DNA of 64,000 nucleotides, from NCBI RefSeq assembly GCF_000226255.1, contig NZ_AGFG01000039.1, positions 43,440-107,439 on the forward strand, read 5' to 3'. Of the stretch, positions 7,429-16,348 are shown in pieces. Source of the stretch: Desulfovibrio sp. A2 (GTDB lineage Bacteria > Desulfobacterota > Desulfovibrionia > Desulfovibrionales > Desulfovibrionaceae). The number at the start of each line of letters is the position of its first letter. Positions within the stretch are counted from its first letter, which is position 1. The notes beneath the pieces were generated by a model that saw only the letters and a list, made by a program, of their open reading frames with translations, was not told the DNA's origin and searched no databases. A program made the position numbers and the translations under genes.

Positions 7429-7578
7429 ATGCGCCACGTGAAGCACTTTCTGCAGCACCGTTTCAACCCCCTGCACGTCTACTGTCGCCTGCGCGACGCG
7501 GGCCTCAGCCCCCGCGCGGCGGGCCGGGTGTCCGGCCTGTACGAGCGCTACGTGTACAGGGTGTGCTGTCCGCTGTAG
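7429..7578 (+). CDS. small conserved-looking protein (49 aa)
   Basis: The frame begins at an ATG with a near-perfect AGGAGA ribosome-binding site six bases upstream. It encodes a basic, aromatic-rich peptide: MRHVKHFLQHRFNPLHVYCR, then LRDAGLSPRAAGRVSGLYER. Similar short proteins with an RFNPLHVYCRLRD core are, from memory, widespread in Desulfovibrionaceae and unnamed. There is no membrane segment; the second half could form an amphipathic helix. It stands alone between divergently and convergently oriented genes and ends ahead of a bidirectional terminator. Function unknown. Confidence 0.7.
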   Translation: MRHVKHFLQHRFNPLHVYCRLRDAGLSPRAAGRVSGLYERYVYRVCCPL

Positions 7579-7667
7579 CCTCCGCCCCCGCCCCCGCGCC
7601 CGGCCAGCTTTACGCATGCCGGGCCACGCGCGACGGCGCACCGTCCGCTACGCCTTCCCCTTCCCCG

Positions 7668-7700
7668 AAAAAACACCACGGCCCGGCATGACCGGGCCGT
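7668..7700. terminator. bidirectional intrinsic terminator
   Basis: A 9-bp stem (7678-7686 with 7692-7700, core ACGGCCCGG) has a 5-nt loop. On the minus strand it is followed by GTGTTTTTTC, a good U-tract for ending the helicase transcript. On the plus strand a weaker T-rich stretch follows. It sits between the convergent 49-aa gene and the helicase gene. Confidence 0.72.
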
Positions 7701-7803
7701 TTCCGTTCTGCGTTTTTGGGAAGGGGTGCACCCCGGCGCGGACGCCAAGGCCTGCGCGCCCCGGAAAACCGAAGCACCGCGCAGCGGCACGGGCCTGCCG
7801 GGC

Positions 7804-10800
7804 CTACATCAACGGCAGCTGCCGCTCCTTGCGCTTCTGGTGCTGCACCAGCATGGAGCGGCGCAACCCCTCCAGCGGCACGTCGTCCAGGAAGCGCGAC
7901 GGCTTCAGGCGCAGTTCGCGGCCGTACAGCTGGCGGCGCGCGGCGCAGCTCAGGAACAGCCCCTCGGAGGCGCGGGTCATGCCCACGTAGAGCAGGCGGC
8001 GTTCCTCGTCCACGTCGCTGCGCGCCTCCGGGTCGGGCTTGCCGGTCAGGGTGCCCGCCCCGGCAAAGGGCATGATGCCGTCCTCCAGCGCGGGCAGGAA
8101 CACCGCGCGGAACTCCAGGCCCTTGGCCGCATGCAGGCTCATGATCTGCACCTTCTCGCTGCCGCGCCGCACCAGCTCCAGTTCGCTTTGCAGGCTGATC
8201 CAATTCATCAGCCCGGCCCAGCCGCCGTGGGTATCGTAGGCGCGGGACAGCGCCCGGAAGGCCGAGGACTGCCAGAACAGATCGTCGAAGGGCGGGGTTT
8301 CGCGCAGGTAGGCGGCCACGCCCAGCGGACCCCTGGCCAGCACCTTGGGCGGGCAGTCCACCTCGGACGGCGTGCCGCGCGCGGGAATTTCCGCGTCGGG
8401 CCGCAGGGGGGCCTCGCCGCAGTCCGGCAGGCCGGAAACGGCAGCGCCAGAATCCTCGGCATCGTCACCTTCCCCCTCGTGCGTAAGGGACGCACGCAAC
8501 TGCGCCGCCGTCAGCCCCAGCCGGTCGGCCAGCGAGGGATGTACCCCCTCCGCCGCCAGACGGCGATGGCTGAGCCCGGCGGGCAGCGCAGGACCGCCGG
8601 ATGCGCCCTGCGGCGACGTGGACCCGATGCCCAGCATGCGCCCGGCCGCGCCCAGGATGAGCGCCACGCGCTGGTCGGTCCAGAAGGCTTCGGCCTCGGG
8701 CACGGCGCAGGGCACGCCGAAGCGGGTCAGGGTGCGCTGCAACTGGGGAATCAGCGACTTCACGCGCACCAGCACCGCGATGTCGCCGGGGCTGAACCCG
8801 CCCTCGTCCAGCACCGTGGCCCGGCGCGAACGGCCGTGCCCGGCATCCAGCAGCGAATGGCTGGTGGACCCGATGAGCCCGCGAATCTGCTCGCCGATCC
8901 AGGCCGCCTCGCCTTCCGCCGTGGGGGCCTCGAACAGGTGCAGTTCGCCGGGCAGGTCGCGCGCGGCGCGCAGCAGGCCGCAGGCCGAGCGCCCCCGCAT
9001 CAGCCCCCCCGCGAAGTCGAGGATGCGGGCCGAGGAGCGGTAGTTTTCCTCCAGCGCCACCACGGAAAGGTCGGGCCACGCTTCGCGCAGGAAGGCGGCC
9101 ACGTCGCCGTGCGCCCCCCGGAAGCCGTAGATCGACTGGTCCGGGTCGCCGATGCCGAAGAATCCCGCGCCGCCGTGCGGGGCCAGCGCCCGTACCAGGG
9201 TGAGCTGAAGCGGCGAAAGGTCCTGGATCTCGTCCACCAGCACGTGCCGCCACGGGCTGGCGTAGATGTTGTTCTGCATCTGATCCAGCCAGAATTCCAG
9301 CAGATCGGTGTAGTCGGCCAGGTTCCACGCCGCCTTCTGCTCGGTGTAGCGGGTCAGCAGGGGGGCATGCTCCACCAGGCACGAGCGCATCTTCTCGCGG
9401 CACACCCCGATGGCTTCCCACGCCTCGCGCAGGCGCTGGGCGGGTTCGTCGGGGTTGGCCTCGGCGAACACGCGGCGGGCCGCCTCTTCCGAAAGCAGCA
9501 CCGGGGGCGTGGGCGTGGCCCGGTGCCAGTACTCGAAGGCGAGAGCGTGCAGGGTGTCCGTGCGCGGCAGGGGGGCGTCCTCGCCAAGGGCGGTCGCCAG
9601 GCGCTCGTCCATTTCCGCCGCCGCGCGGCGGGTGAAGGTGACGGCCAGGATGCGCCGGGCGTCGATGCCCGTTTCCGCCAGGTGCAGCACCCGGCCGACG
9701 AGCGTGCGGGTCTTGCCCGTGCCGGGACCGGCCAGCACCAGCACCGGCTGCGGACCTGCGGTCAGGGCGCGGCGCTGGGCTGGGTTGAAGCGCATGGATG
9801 CGCCCTCCGGCGGGCGGGGCGCGCTGAGCGCGGCAAAGGCGGGCGGCGGGGGGCCGTCGTCGCCGTCCGAAAGATCGGGGGCGTCAATGGAGCCGGGCGC
9901 GGGCGCGGGAGAAAATTCGAATTCAGGCTCCCCGGCGGGGCTGGATGCCGAGCCCGATACCGAACCGGACGCCGTGCCGGGCACCGGAGCGGAGGCCCTG
10001 CGCCCCTCCCCGGCCGCCATGGGGCCAGTCTGACCAGCTTGGCCAGCCTGACCAGACGGGCCGGAAAGGGCGTCCAGCAGCGAGGGGCGGTCCGCCCCCT
10101 TGGCCTTCTTGCCCTTGCCCGTGGCGCTGACGGCGGCCTTCCCGCCTTCCGCGCGCGGGGCGGCGGTCACGCCCATGCCCTCCAGCAGGGGCAGGCCGCC
10201 CACCACCGAACGGCGCTGGATGGAGGCGCGCTCCTTGTCCGTGAACACGCGCACCACGCCGTATTCGCCGTCATAGCCGGACTGGCGCAGCACTTCGCGC
10301 CGCCGCATGCGGGCAATGCCTTCGCCCAGCGGCTCCCAGAACCGCGACAGCTCGACCTCCGGCACGTCCTGCAAAATGTTCAGTTCCGAGCCGAACCGGG
10401 CCACGCAGCGGGCGTGCTGCTCGGCCACCTTGCGGCTCTTGGCCCCCACGCCCAGCAACTCGCCCAGAATTTCCGGCAGCGGGATGAGCGAAAGATACCC
10501 CTGCTGCCCCGGCGACTGGATGGGGGTTTCGCGGTCAGCCAATTCCACCACCCGGTGCAGCACGCCCACGGTCACCGGCTTGCCGCACACCGGGCACAGG
10601 CCGCCACGGGCGCGGGTTTCGCGCGGCTCCATGACCACGCCGCACTTGCGGTGGCCGTCCAGGTGGTATTTGCCTTCCTCGGGAAAGAACTCCAGCGTGC
10701 CCAGAAACCGCCCGCCGATGCCCTGCCCTTTCAGACTGCGCAGGATGCTTTCGTAGCCGATCTCGCCGGAAAACAGGTTGGCCTCGCGCCCCAGGTTTTC

Positions 10801-11493
10801 GCCGGAGTGGGCGTCGGAGTTGGAGATGAGCGCGAAGCGGTCCAGTTCGCTCCACAGCCAGTTCATTTCCGGGTCTGACGACAGGCCCGTTTCCATGGCG
10901 AAGATTTCGGACGACAGGTCGCCGAAGCATTCCGCCACCGAGTCGAAGCCCGATTTCGAGCCGAACAGGGCGAACCACGGCGTCCAGATGTGCGCGGGCA
11001 CCAGAAAGGCCTGAGGGTGCGTTTCCAGCACCATTTCCAGCAGGTTGCGCGAGTCCAGGCCAAGGATGGGCCGCCCGTCGGACTCGATGTTGCCCACCTC
11101 CGCCAGGCGGCGGGACAGGCGGTCGGCGGCGTCCATGTCGGGCACGTAGACAAGGTTGTGCACCTTGCGCACCTTACCGCCGCGCTTGTAGATGCTGCTG
11201 ATTTCGGCCTGGAGCATGAACAGGGTGCGCCCGGCCAGGGGCTTGCCCGCGTATTCCGGCAGTTCGGCGTCCAGCCCGCGCGGGTCCCGCAGGCGGTACA
11301 GGCCGCTGGCCTCGTCCAGCACCAGTTGCTCGGCCAGTTCCGCCCGCCACTTGGGGTGCGTGAAGTCGCCGGTGCCGAGCACGTCCAGCCCCTTCACCCG
11401 CGCCCACGCGGCCAGATGGCGGGCGTTGAGCCGCCCGCTGGTGGCGCGCGAAAATCGGGAGTGGATGTGCAGGTCGGCCCGGAACTGTTGCAT
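7804..11493 (-). CDS. endonuclease Q-UvrD/Rep helicase fusion
   Basis: This 1229-aa protein joins two DNA-repair enzymes. Residues 1 to about 430 are endonuclease Q-like. They include a PHP-type metal site (ADLHIHSRFSRATS at 6-19, GTGDFTHP, SNSDAHSGENLG at 225-235) and a zinc-knuckle region with CPVCG at 300-304. EndoQ nicks DNA 5' of deaminated bases (uracil, hypoxanthine) and abasic sites. After a roughly 140-residue disordered Gly/Ser/Pro/Ala linker comes a superfamily 1A helicase. Its motifs are GPGTGKT (589-595), VTFTRRAAAEM, VDEIQD, GDPDQSIYGFRGA, LEENYRSS, LHAAKGLEF and LLYVGMTRA, all apparently intact. The ATG at 11493 has an AGGAG site and starts exactly at the PHP domain. The logical role is nick-directed unwinding and removal of the damaged strand. 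The linker or fold could alternatively reflect two proteins that act separately after cleavage. Confidence 0.85.
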   Translation of the reverse strand: MQQFRADLHIHSRFSRATSGRLNARHLAAWARVKGLDVLGTGDFTHPKWRAELAEQLVLDEASGLYRLRDPRGLDAELPEYAGKPLAGRTLFMLQAEISSIYKRGGKVRKVHNLVYVPDMDAADRLSRRLAEVGNIESDGRPILGLDSRNLLEMVLETHPQAFLVPAHIWTPWFALFGSKSGFDSVAECFGDLSSEIFAMETGLSSDPEMNWLWSELDRFALISNSDAHSGENLGREANLFSGEIGYESILRSLKGQGIGGRFLGTLEFFPEEGKYHLDGHRKCGVVMEPRETRARGGLCPVCGKPVTVGVLHRVVELADRETPIQSPGQQGYLSLIPLPEILGELLGVGAKSRKVAEQHARCVARFGSELNILQDVPEVELSRFWEPLGEGIARMRRREVLRQSGYDGEYGVVRVFTDKERASIQRRSVVGGLPLLEGMGVTAAPRAEGGKAAVSATGKGKKAKGADRPSLLDALSGPSGQAGQAGQTGPMAAGEGRRASAPVPGTASGSVSGSASSPAGEPEFEFSPAPAPGSIDAPDLSDGDDGPPPPAFAALSAPRPPEGASMRFNPAQRRALTAGPQPVLVLAGPGTGKTRTLVGRVLHLAETGIDARRILAVTFTRRAAAEMDERLATALGEDAPLPRTDTLHALAFEYWHRATPTPPVLLSEEAARRVFAEANPDEPAQRLREAWEAIGVCREKMRSCLVEHAPLLTRYTEQKAAWNLADYTDLLEFWLDQMQNNIYASPWRHVLVDEIQDLSPLQLTLVRALAPHGGAGFFGIGDPDQSIYGFRGAHGDVAAFLREAWPDLSVVALEENYRSSARILDFAGGLMRGRSACGLLRAARDLPGELHLFEAPTAEGEAAWIGEQIRGLIGSTSHSLLDAGHGRSRRATVLDEGGFSPGDIAVLVRVKSLIPQLQRTLTRFGVPCAVPEAEAFWTDQRVALILGAAGRMLGIGSTSPQGASGGPALPAGLSHRRLAAEGVHPSLADRLGLTAAQLRASLTHEGEGDDAEDSGAAVSGLPDCGEAPLRPDAEIPARGTPSEVDCPPKVLARGPLGVAAYLRETPPFDDLFWQSSAFRALSRAYDTHGGWAGLMNWISLQSELELVRRGSEKVQIMSLHAAKGLEFRAVFLPALEDGIMPFAGAGTLTGKPDPEARSDVDEERRLLYVGMTRASEGLFLSCAARRQLYGRELRLKPSRFLDDVPLEGLRRSMLVQHQKRKERQLPLM

Positions 11494-11826
11494 CGGGCGG
11501 GCTCCTGTGGGGCTGGCCGGACGGGACGGGCGGCGCGAAAAGGGCCGCCTTGTCCGGCTGGTGTGCTGCGGGCCTGGTTGCGCCGGGGCAATACCCTGGT
11601 CCGCGAACGATGGACCGCGAGAAGGCCGGGGATTGCGTGGCGGACCCCGCCGCACGAATCCGGCCCGTGACCTTTTGTCTATCAAAATAGACTAGCTTGG
11701 CAAATGGGTTGGCGAACAGGGCTACCCCGCCCCATTGCCAGTTGGTTACCAGTCCGGGCCGACCCGGTTGCCAGCCGGGTTGTCGACCCGGTTGTCAACG
11801 GGGCACCGCCCGGATAGCCTGCCCCC
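11494..11826. other. divergent intergenic region with small repeats
   Basis: This 333-bp gap separates the helicase (minus) from the methyltransferase (plus). GACCCGGTTG occurs twice (11761-11770 and 11785-11794), and CCGGGT/ACCCGG (11775-11780 with 11786-11791) forms a short hairpin. This could be an operator or 5' leader structure for the plus-strand gene. An AT-rich patch at 11675-11700 is a likely promoter zone, but no good -35/-10 pair stands out. Nothing else is seen. Confidence 0.35.
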
Positions 11827-12765
11827 ATGACCAACCCTGCCGCAGAACCCCGCCCGGACGCCATGCAGCCTGCCCCGAAGATGGGCGAACCCGTCATGCT
11901 GCCCGACGCCATCCTTCAGGCCCGCGCCCTGTTCCCGCGCGGTCTGGCCCAGCCGGAAGGCAGCTTCCGCTTTTCCGTGGACGCCCTGCTGCTGGCGGCA
12001 TTCGCGGGGGAAGGGGTGGCAGCAAGGAAAGGAAAGACTCGCGACGGGGGGCCAATTGCCCCTGATGCGCGGGCCATGCCGGGTCACGACAAGCCGCTGG
12101 CCTTCGCGGACCTGGGCGCCGGGTGCGGCGTGGTGGGGCTGGCCCTGCTGCTGGCGCATCCGGGTCTGACACGTTGGGGCCTGACGGGCACGGGCATCGA
12201 GATCGACGGGCTGCTCGCGGACGCCGCGCGGGATAACGCTGCGCGGCTGGGGCTGACGGAACGCTTCCGGGTGCTGCGGGCCGACCTTGCCGCTCCCGAC
12301 ATGTCCGCCTTCGACGCCCTGCCCCCGGCCGGGTCCATGGACCTGGTGGTGGCCAACCCGCCCTACCGTCGGCACGGCTCGGGACGCCCCTCGCCCAGCA
12401 GCCAGCGCACCCGCGCCCTGTTCGAGGCCCCCGTCACGCTGCCCGCCTTCGCGGGGGCTGCGGCGCGCCTGCTGCGCGCCCGAGGCCGCAGTTGCTGGGT
12501 ATACGGGCCGGACCGCCTGCCCGATCTGTTGCAGGAACTGCGCGCAGCGGGACTGGAACCCAAGCGAATGCGCTGCGTCCATTCCCGTGCCGACGGACCG
12601 GCCACGCTGGTGCTGGTGGAGGCCCGCCGCGCGGGCAGGCCCGGCCTTGCGGTGGAGCCGCCGCTGGCCCTCCACGCAGGCGAAGGGGCGGCCACGGCCC
12701 TCACCGACGAGGCGCTGGCCTTCTGCCCCCTGCTGGCGTGCAACGCCGGGGGGCATGGACGGTAG
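11827..12765 (+). CDS. class I SAM-dependent methyltransferase, TrmN6/YfiC-like
   Basis: This 312-aa protein carries a Rossmann methyltransferase fold. Motif I is DLGAGCGVVGLALL and motif IV is VVANPPYR, the NPPY signature of enzymes that methylate an exocyclic amino group of a base. The preceding FRFSVDALLLAAF matches the N-terminal signature of tRNA1(Val) adenine-37 N6-methyltransferases. An N-terminal extension of about 35 residues and an insertion near residues 60-80 make it longer than the roughly 245-aa E. coli enzyme. The start at 11827 is the first ATG of a long frame; the Met at residue 13 or 19 could also serve. It converges on the ClC gene with only 34 bp between stop codons. An RNA or protein target other than tRNA1 cannot be excluded. 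Confidence 0.75.
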   Translation: MTNPAAEPRPDAMQPAPKMGEPVMLPDAILQARALFPRGLAQPEGSFRFSVDALLLAAFAGEGVAARKGKTRDGGPIAPDARAMPGHDKPLAFADLGAGCGVVGLALLLAHPGLTRWGLTGTGIEIDGLLADAARDNAARLGLTERFRVLRADLAAPDMSAFDALPPAGSMDLVVANPPYRRHGSGRPSPSSQRTRALFEAPVTLPAFAGAAARLLRARGRSCWVYGPDRLPDLLQELRAAGLEPKRMRCVHSRADGPATLVLVEARRAGRPGLAVEPPLALHAGEGAATALTDEALAFCPLLACNAGGHGR

Positions 12766-12799
12766 GCTGGCCCGCAGGCGGGGTCGACAGGACAGCTTC

Positions 12800-14617
12800 C
12801 TACTGATCTTCCCGCAACGCCTTCAGCGAATCGCTGTACGCCCGGAACAGGTCGGACCGTTCCAGCAGGCCCAGCACCTGTTCCTCGTTGTCCTTGGAGA
12901 CCACGGGCAGTTGCGAAAGATCGGTCTCCACGAAGGCCAGCAGGGCGGTGTACAGGTCGTCGTCCTCGGTCAGGGCGGTCAGGGGGCGGGCCAGGTCGCC
13001 CGCCAGCACGAGGTCGAACAGGTCCGCCTCGTACAGGATGCCGCGCACGTCCTGCACGGCCAGCAGGCCGTTCAGCCTGCCATGCATGCCCCGCACCGGA
13101 AAGGTGAACGCTTGGGTGCCCGCGATGATGTCCGTGAGGGCCTTCAGGGTCACGTTTTCTTCCACCACCGCCACCCGGCCACGCGTGTAGCAGTCGCGCA
13201 CGCGCATGGTGGCCAGCAGGTTCACCGTGGCATCCTGCAGGTGGGCGGGCGACTCGAACTTGTTCTCCACCTGATTCTCGTACAGCGCCGTGCGCCGCCC
13301 CAGCAGGATGCACACGGCCGAGGACAGCATCAGCGGGGCCAGCAGCCCGTACCCCTGGGTGAGTTCGCAGACCATCACCAGCGGCCCGATGGGCGCGTGC
13401 GCGATGCCCGCGAAGAACGCGGCCATGCCCACCAGCACGTAGCCGCCGGGCTGGGTGACCACGTCCGGCTGGGCCTGCTGCGCCGCAAACCCCACCACCC
13501 CGCCGGTCATGCCGCCCACGAACAGGGCCGGGGCGAACATGCCGCCGCTCATGCCCGAACCCAGCGTAAGCGCCGTGGCCAGCGTCTTGCCCAGCAGGAT
13601 CGTCATCATGGTGACCACCGGCAACTGGCCCAGGATGGCCTGCTCGATCCACCCGTAGCCGTCGGAGAGCACGGGCGGGTACAGGATGCCGAACAGCCCC
13701 ATGAGCACGCCGCCGAGGGCCGTGGTCCACATGATGCCCACCCGCGCCCGCAGCTTGCCGAACACGGAATACTTGAGCACCCGGAAGGTGCGCACGTAGG
13801 CCCAGCCCGTGGCCGTGCAGGCCAGCGAGAGCAGCAGGTACCACGGCAGTTCCAGCGCGGAGGTGAAGCTGAAGCGGGGAATGCCGAAGATGGGCGCGGT
13901 GCCGAACACGAAGGTGAACAACGAATAGGACACCACCGACGAAAGCACGGCGGGCAGCAGGGCTTCCGACTCGAAGTCCTCGCGGTACAGCACCTCGATG
14001 GCGGTCAGCGCGCCGCCCAGCGGGGCGCGGAACACCGCCCCAAGCCCCCCTGCCGCGCCCGCCAGCATCAGGATGCGCCGCTCGCGCGGGGAAAGCCCCA
14101 ACCGCATGGACAGCCACGAGCCTATGCCCGCCCCGATCTGCGACACCGGCCCCTCGCGCCCGGCGCTGCCGCCCGCCGCGATGGTGCAGATGGAGGTAAG
14201 CCCCTTCAGGACCGGGGCGCGCCCCCGGATGACGCCCTTTTCGGCGTGGAAGGCGCGGATCATGGCGTCGGTGCCGTCGGTCATGCCGTCGAGGCTGTTG
14301 GGCAGAAAGCGCTGCACCAGCCAACCGGTGACCAGCCCGGTAATGCCGAGCGCCGTCACGATAACCCAGGGCCGGTAGATGCGCGCGGCCGATTCCGCTT
14401 GGCCGAACAGGGTTTCACCGGCCGGGGCGGGCAAGGACAACCCGGCCCAGACCACCTGGATGTAGTGCTTGCCCGCCTCTATGCCCAGAAAGAACAGGAT
14501 GGCCGCGCACCCGGACAACAGGCCCAGCCCCATGCCCAGCACGCCAAGGCGCACGTAGGCCACGGTGCGGTACAGGCGCAGGAATTCGTGCACGGGTTTC
14601 TTGAGCATGCGCAGCAT
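12800..14617 (-). CDS. ClC-family chloride channel/antiporter with CBS domains
   Basis: This 605-aa inner-membrane protein moves chloride or a related anion. The selectivity elements are GSAGREGP (150-157, with gating Glu155) and GSGMSGGMFAP (353-363). Some ten hydrophobic helices fill residues 20-450. A cytoplasmic pair of CBS domains covers about 470-600 and would bind adenine nucleotides. The GREGP glutamate is kept, so gating or proton coupling is expected; whether it is a channel or a Cl-/H+ (or fluoride-tolerant) antiporter cannot be decided from this. The ATG at 14617 has an AAGGA site. It is transcribed away from ribF on the same strand, after ribF's terminator, and so is independent. 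Confidence 0.92.
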   Translation of the reverse strand: MLRMLKKPVHEFLRLYRTVAYVRLGVLGMGLGLLSGCAAILFFLGIEAGKHYIQVVWAGLSLPAPAGETLFGQAESAARIYRPWVIVTALGITGLVTGWLVQRFLPNSLDGMTDGTDAMIRAFHAEKGVIRGRAPVLKGLTSICTIAAGGSAGREGPVSQIGAGIGSWLSMRLGLSPRERRILMLAGAAGGLGAVFRAPLGGALTAIEVLYREDFESEALLPAVLSSVVSYSLFTFVFGTAPIFGIPRFSFTSALELPWYLLLSLACTATGWAYVRTFRVLKYSVFGKLRARVGIMWTTALGGVLMGLFGILYPPVLSDGYGWIEQAILGQLPVVTMMTILLGKTLATALTLGSGMSGGMFAPALFVGGMTGGVVGFAAQQAQPDVVTQPGGYVLVGMAAFFAGIAHAPIGPLVMVCELTQGYGLLAPLMLSSAVCILLGRRTALYENQVENKFESPAHLQDATVNLLATMRVRDCYTRGRVAVVEENVTLKALTDIIAGTQAFTFPVRGMHGRLNGLLAVQDVRGILYEADLFDLVLAGDLARPLTALTEDDDLYTALLAFVETDLSQLPVVSKDNEEQVLGLLERSDLFRAYSDSLKALREDQ

Positions 14618-14777
14618 GGTGCGTCCTTGGATGTGGCGCTTCCGGGCTGATGCTTCCGGGGCCGAGGCTTCCGGGCTGGCGGTAACGCGTGCACGCCGTC
14701 AACACACAGGGACGCTGTGCGTTACGGCGGCATGCGGGCCGCGCGGCGCGGCACATGGCCGGGCGCGCGTCAGAACG

Positions 14778-14833
14778 AAAAAATCCGGCGGGACGGCGAG
14801 TCCGGCCGATATGGCGGGACGCATCCCGCCGGA
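14778..14833 (-). terminator. intrinsic terminator of ribF
   Basis: Read on the minus strand, arms 14833-14824 and 14793-14784 form a perfect 10-bp stem (TCCGGCGGGA) with a long GC-rich loop. It is followed directly by six T (14783-14778). It begins four bases after the ribF stop codon. Confidence 0.8.
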
Positions 14834-14836
14834 AGG

Positions 14837-15781
14837 CTACAGGCGCGCGTCGGGCGCGGACAGGATCTGCCGGGCCAGGTCCACGTCGCGGCGTATCTGC
14901 GTCACCAGTTCGTCGAGGCCGGAGAACTTGCGCTCGTCACGCAGGCGGTGCACGAATGAAACGCGGATTTCCCAGCCGTAGATGTCGCGGTCGAAGTCGA
15001 GGATGTGCGTTTCCACGCTGAGCCGGGCGTTGTCGAAGGTGGGGTTGTAACCCACGTTGGTCACGCCCTGGTACACCTGCCCGTCTATCTGCACCCAGGT
15101 GGCGTACACGCCGGGCCTCGGCATCAGTTCGTCGCGCGGCTCCATGTTGGCGGTGGGAAAGCCCAGCAGCTTGCCGCCCCGGTCCATGCCGCGCACCACC
15201 TTGCCACGGATGGCGTAGAAGCGGTCCATGAGCGGACGCACGTCCCACACGTCGCCCGCGCGGATCAGGTCGCGGATGCGGGTGGAGCTGACCACGGCGT
15301 CGTTGATGATCACCGGGTCGAGCCGTTCTGTGGCGAAGCCGTACTGCGCGCCCAGGCGCTGGAGCAGTTCGAAGTTGCCCTTGCGCCCCTTGCCCAGCGA
15401 AAAATCGTAGCCGATGACCAGTTCGCGCACGTGCAGCGCGTCCACCAGCACGCGGCGCACGAACTCTTCCGGTTCCTGCGCGGCCATCTCGCGGGTGAAG
15501 CGCAGCATCAGGGTAAGGTCCACCCCCAATGCCTCGAACAGGTCCAGCTTCTTCTCGTAGTCGGTGATCAGTGGCGGAGTGTGCGGCCCCACCAGTACCC
15601 GCAGGGGATGCGGGCAAAAGGTGACCACCACCGAGGGCACGCCCAGCGCGGCGGCCTTGGCCATGACCCGCCCGATGAGCTTGCGATGACCGTTGTGCAC
15701 GCCGTCGAAGTTGCCGACGGTGACGCAGCTGCCCCGCGAAAGGTCGAGGCTGATTTCCTGTAGTTCGCGTGCGATTTCCAT
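14837..15781 (-). CDS. ribF: bifunctional riboflavin kinase/FAD synthetase
   Basis: RibF makes FMN from riboflavin and then FAD from FMN. The 314-aa length is typical. The N-terminal nucleotidyltransferase domain shows VGNFDGVHNGHRKL (about 22-35), VVTFCPHPL and VSSTRIRDLI. The C-terminal riboflavin kinase domain shows GKLLGFPTANM, RPGVYATWV and GVTNVGYNPTF. The frame is open far upstream, but the ATG at 15781 is where homology begins; its ribosome-binding site is weak (CACGAG). It is a single-gene unit ending in a strong terminator. No FMN riboswitch is visible upstream. Confidence 0.95.
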   Translation of the reverse strand: MEIARELQEISLDLSRGSCVTVGNFDGVHNGHRKLIGRVMAKAAALGVPSVVVTFCPHPLRVLVGPHTPPLITDYEKKLDLFEALGVDLTLMLRFTREMAAQEPEEFVRRVLVDALHVRELVIGYDFSLGKGRKGNFELLQRLGAQYGFATERLDPVIINDAVVSSTRIRDLIRAGDVWDVRPLMDRFYAIRGKVVRGMDRGGKLLGFPTANMEPRDELMPRPGVYATWVQIDGQVYQGVTNVGYNPTFDNARLSVETHILDFDRDIYGWEIRVSFVHRLRDERKFSGLDELVTQIRRDVDLARQILSAPDARL

Positions 15782-16176
15782 GAATACTCGTGACGGCGGA
15801 ATGGTGCGCGGCGCGGCGGCCGGGCGGGTCGGGCCGGAAGTGGCGGCCCACGCGGCGGAGTGCCGGAGCGGCGGACGGCTGCCCGCACTGGCGAACAGAT
15901 GCGGAAGCCCCCGCCGAGCCCATGGCGCGCAGGAGGACACCCCGCAGACGGACGGATAGTCCAGAAGGCCGCCCGTGCGGCCCGACACGGTTCCTCCGCG
16001 CCGTTTCGTGCTACCCCAAACCGCCCGCGGGTTCAAGGGCGGCAGGGGCGGACCGCCCGATGCTCCCGTCCACGGGCGAGCCATGCCGCGGCACCATCCG
16101 GGGCGACGCGGCGCGCGCCCCTGCGTGCCTTCCTTATAAGGCGCACACAGATTTCGGCACGTTCGCAAAAAACTGC
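15782..16176. other. intergenic region upstream of ribF and tRNA-Leu
   Basis: About 395 bp, GC-rich, between the divergent ribF and tRNA-Leu genes. Open frames here have no ribosome-binding site and no recognisable product. The palindrome CCTTATAAGG near 16130 could be a binding site or the -10 area of a minus-strand promoter for ribF. Nothing else is identified. Confidence 0.3.
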
Positions 16177-16206
16177 TTGCCAAGCACGCCGCCATGCGGC
16201 TATACG
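16177..16206 (+). promoter_or_regulatory. predicted sigma-70 promoter of tRNA-Leu
   Basis: TTGCCA (16177-16182) and TATACG (16201-16206) are separated by 18 bases. The start site would be near 16213, only a few bases before the mature tRNA 5' end at 16217, as is common for single tRNA genes. Confidence 0.58.
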
Positions 16207-16216
16207 ACTTCTCCGC

Positions 16217-16303
16217 GCCGAAGTGGTGGAATTGGTAGACACGCTAGGTTCAGGGTCTAGTTCCCGCAAGGGAGTGGGAGTTCGACTCTCCCCTTCGGCA
16301 CCA
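16217..16303 (+). tRNA. tRNA-Leu, anticodon CAG
   Basis: An 87-nt type II tRNA. The acceptor stem GCCGAAG pairs with CTTCGGC (16293-16299), the discriminator base is A, and CCA is encoded. The D-loop is GGTGGAATTGGTAGACACG. The anticodon stem-loop has CAG at 16251-16253 and reads CUG, a very common Leu codon in this GC-rich genome. A long variable arm (TTCCCGCAAGGGAGT) and a T-arm with GTTCGA complete the fold. It is followed within nine bases by an intrinsic terminator. Confidence 0.97.
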
Positions 16304-16311
16304 TCGACAAA

Positions 16312-16348
16312 AAAGGTCCCGGTATCCGCCGGGACCTTTTTGCGTTTT
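16312..16348 (+). terminator. intrinsic terminator of tRNA-Leu
   Basis: A perfect 11-bp stem (16312-16322 with 16329-16339, core AAAGGTCCCGG) has a 6-nt loop and runs into a T-rich tail. Confidence 0.88.

Noticed and set aside
12287..14650. Very long plus-strand frame opposite the ClC gene
   Set aside because: The translation is a His/Arg/Gln-rich antisense shadow without motifs, while the minus strand encodes an intact ClC protein.
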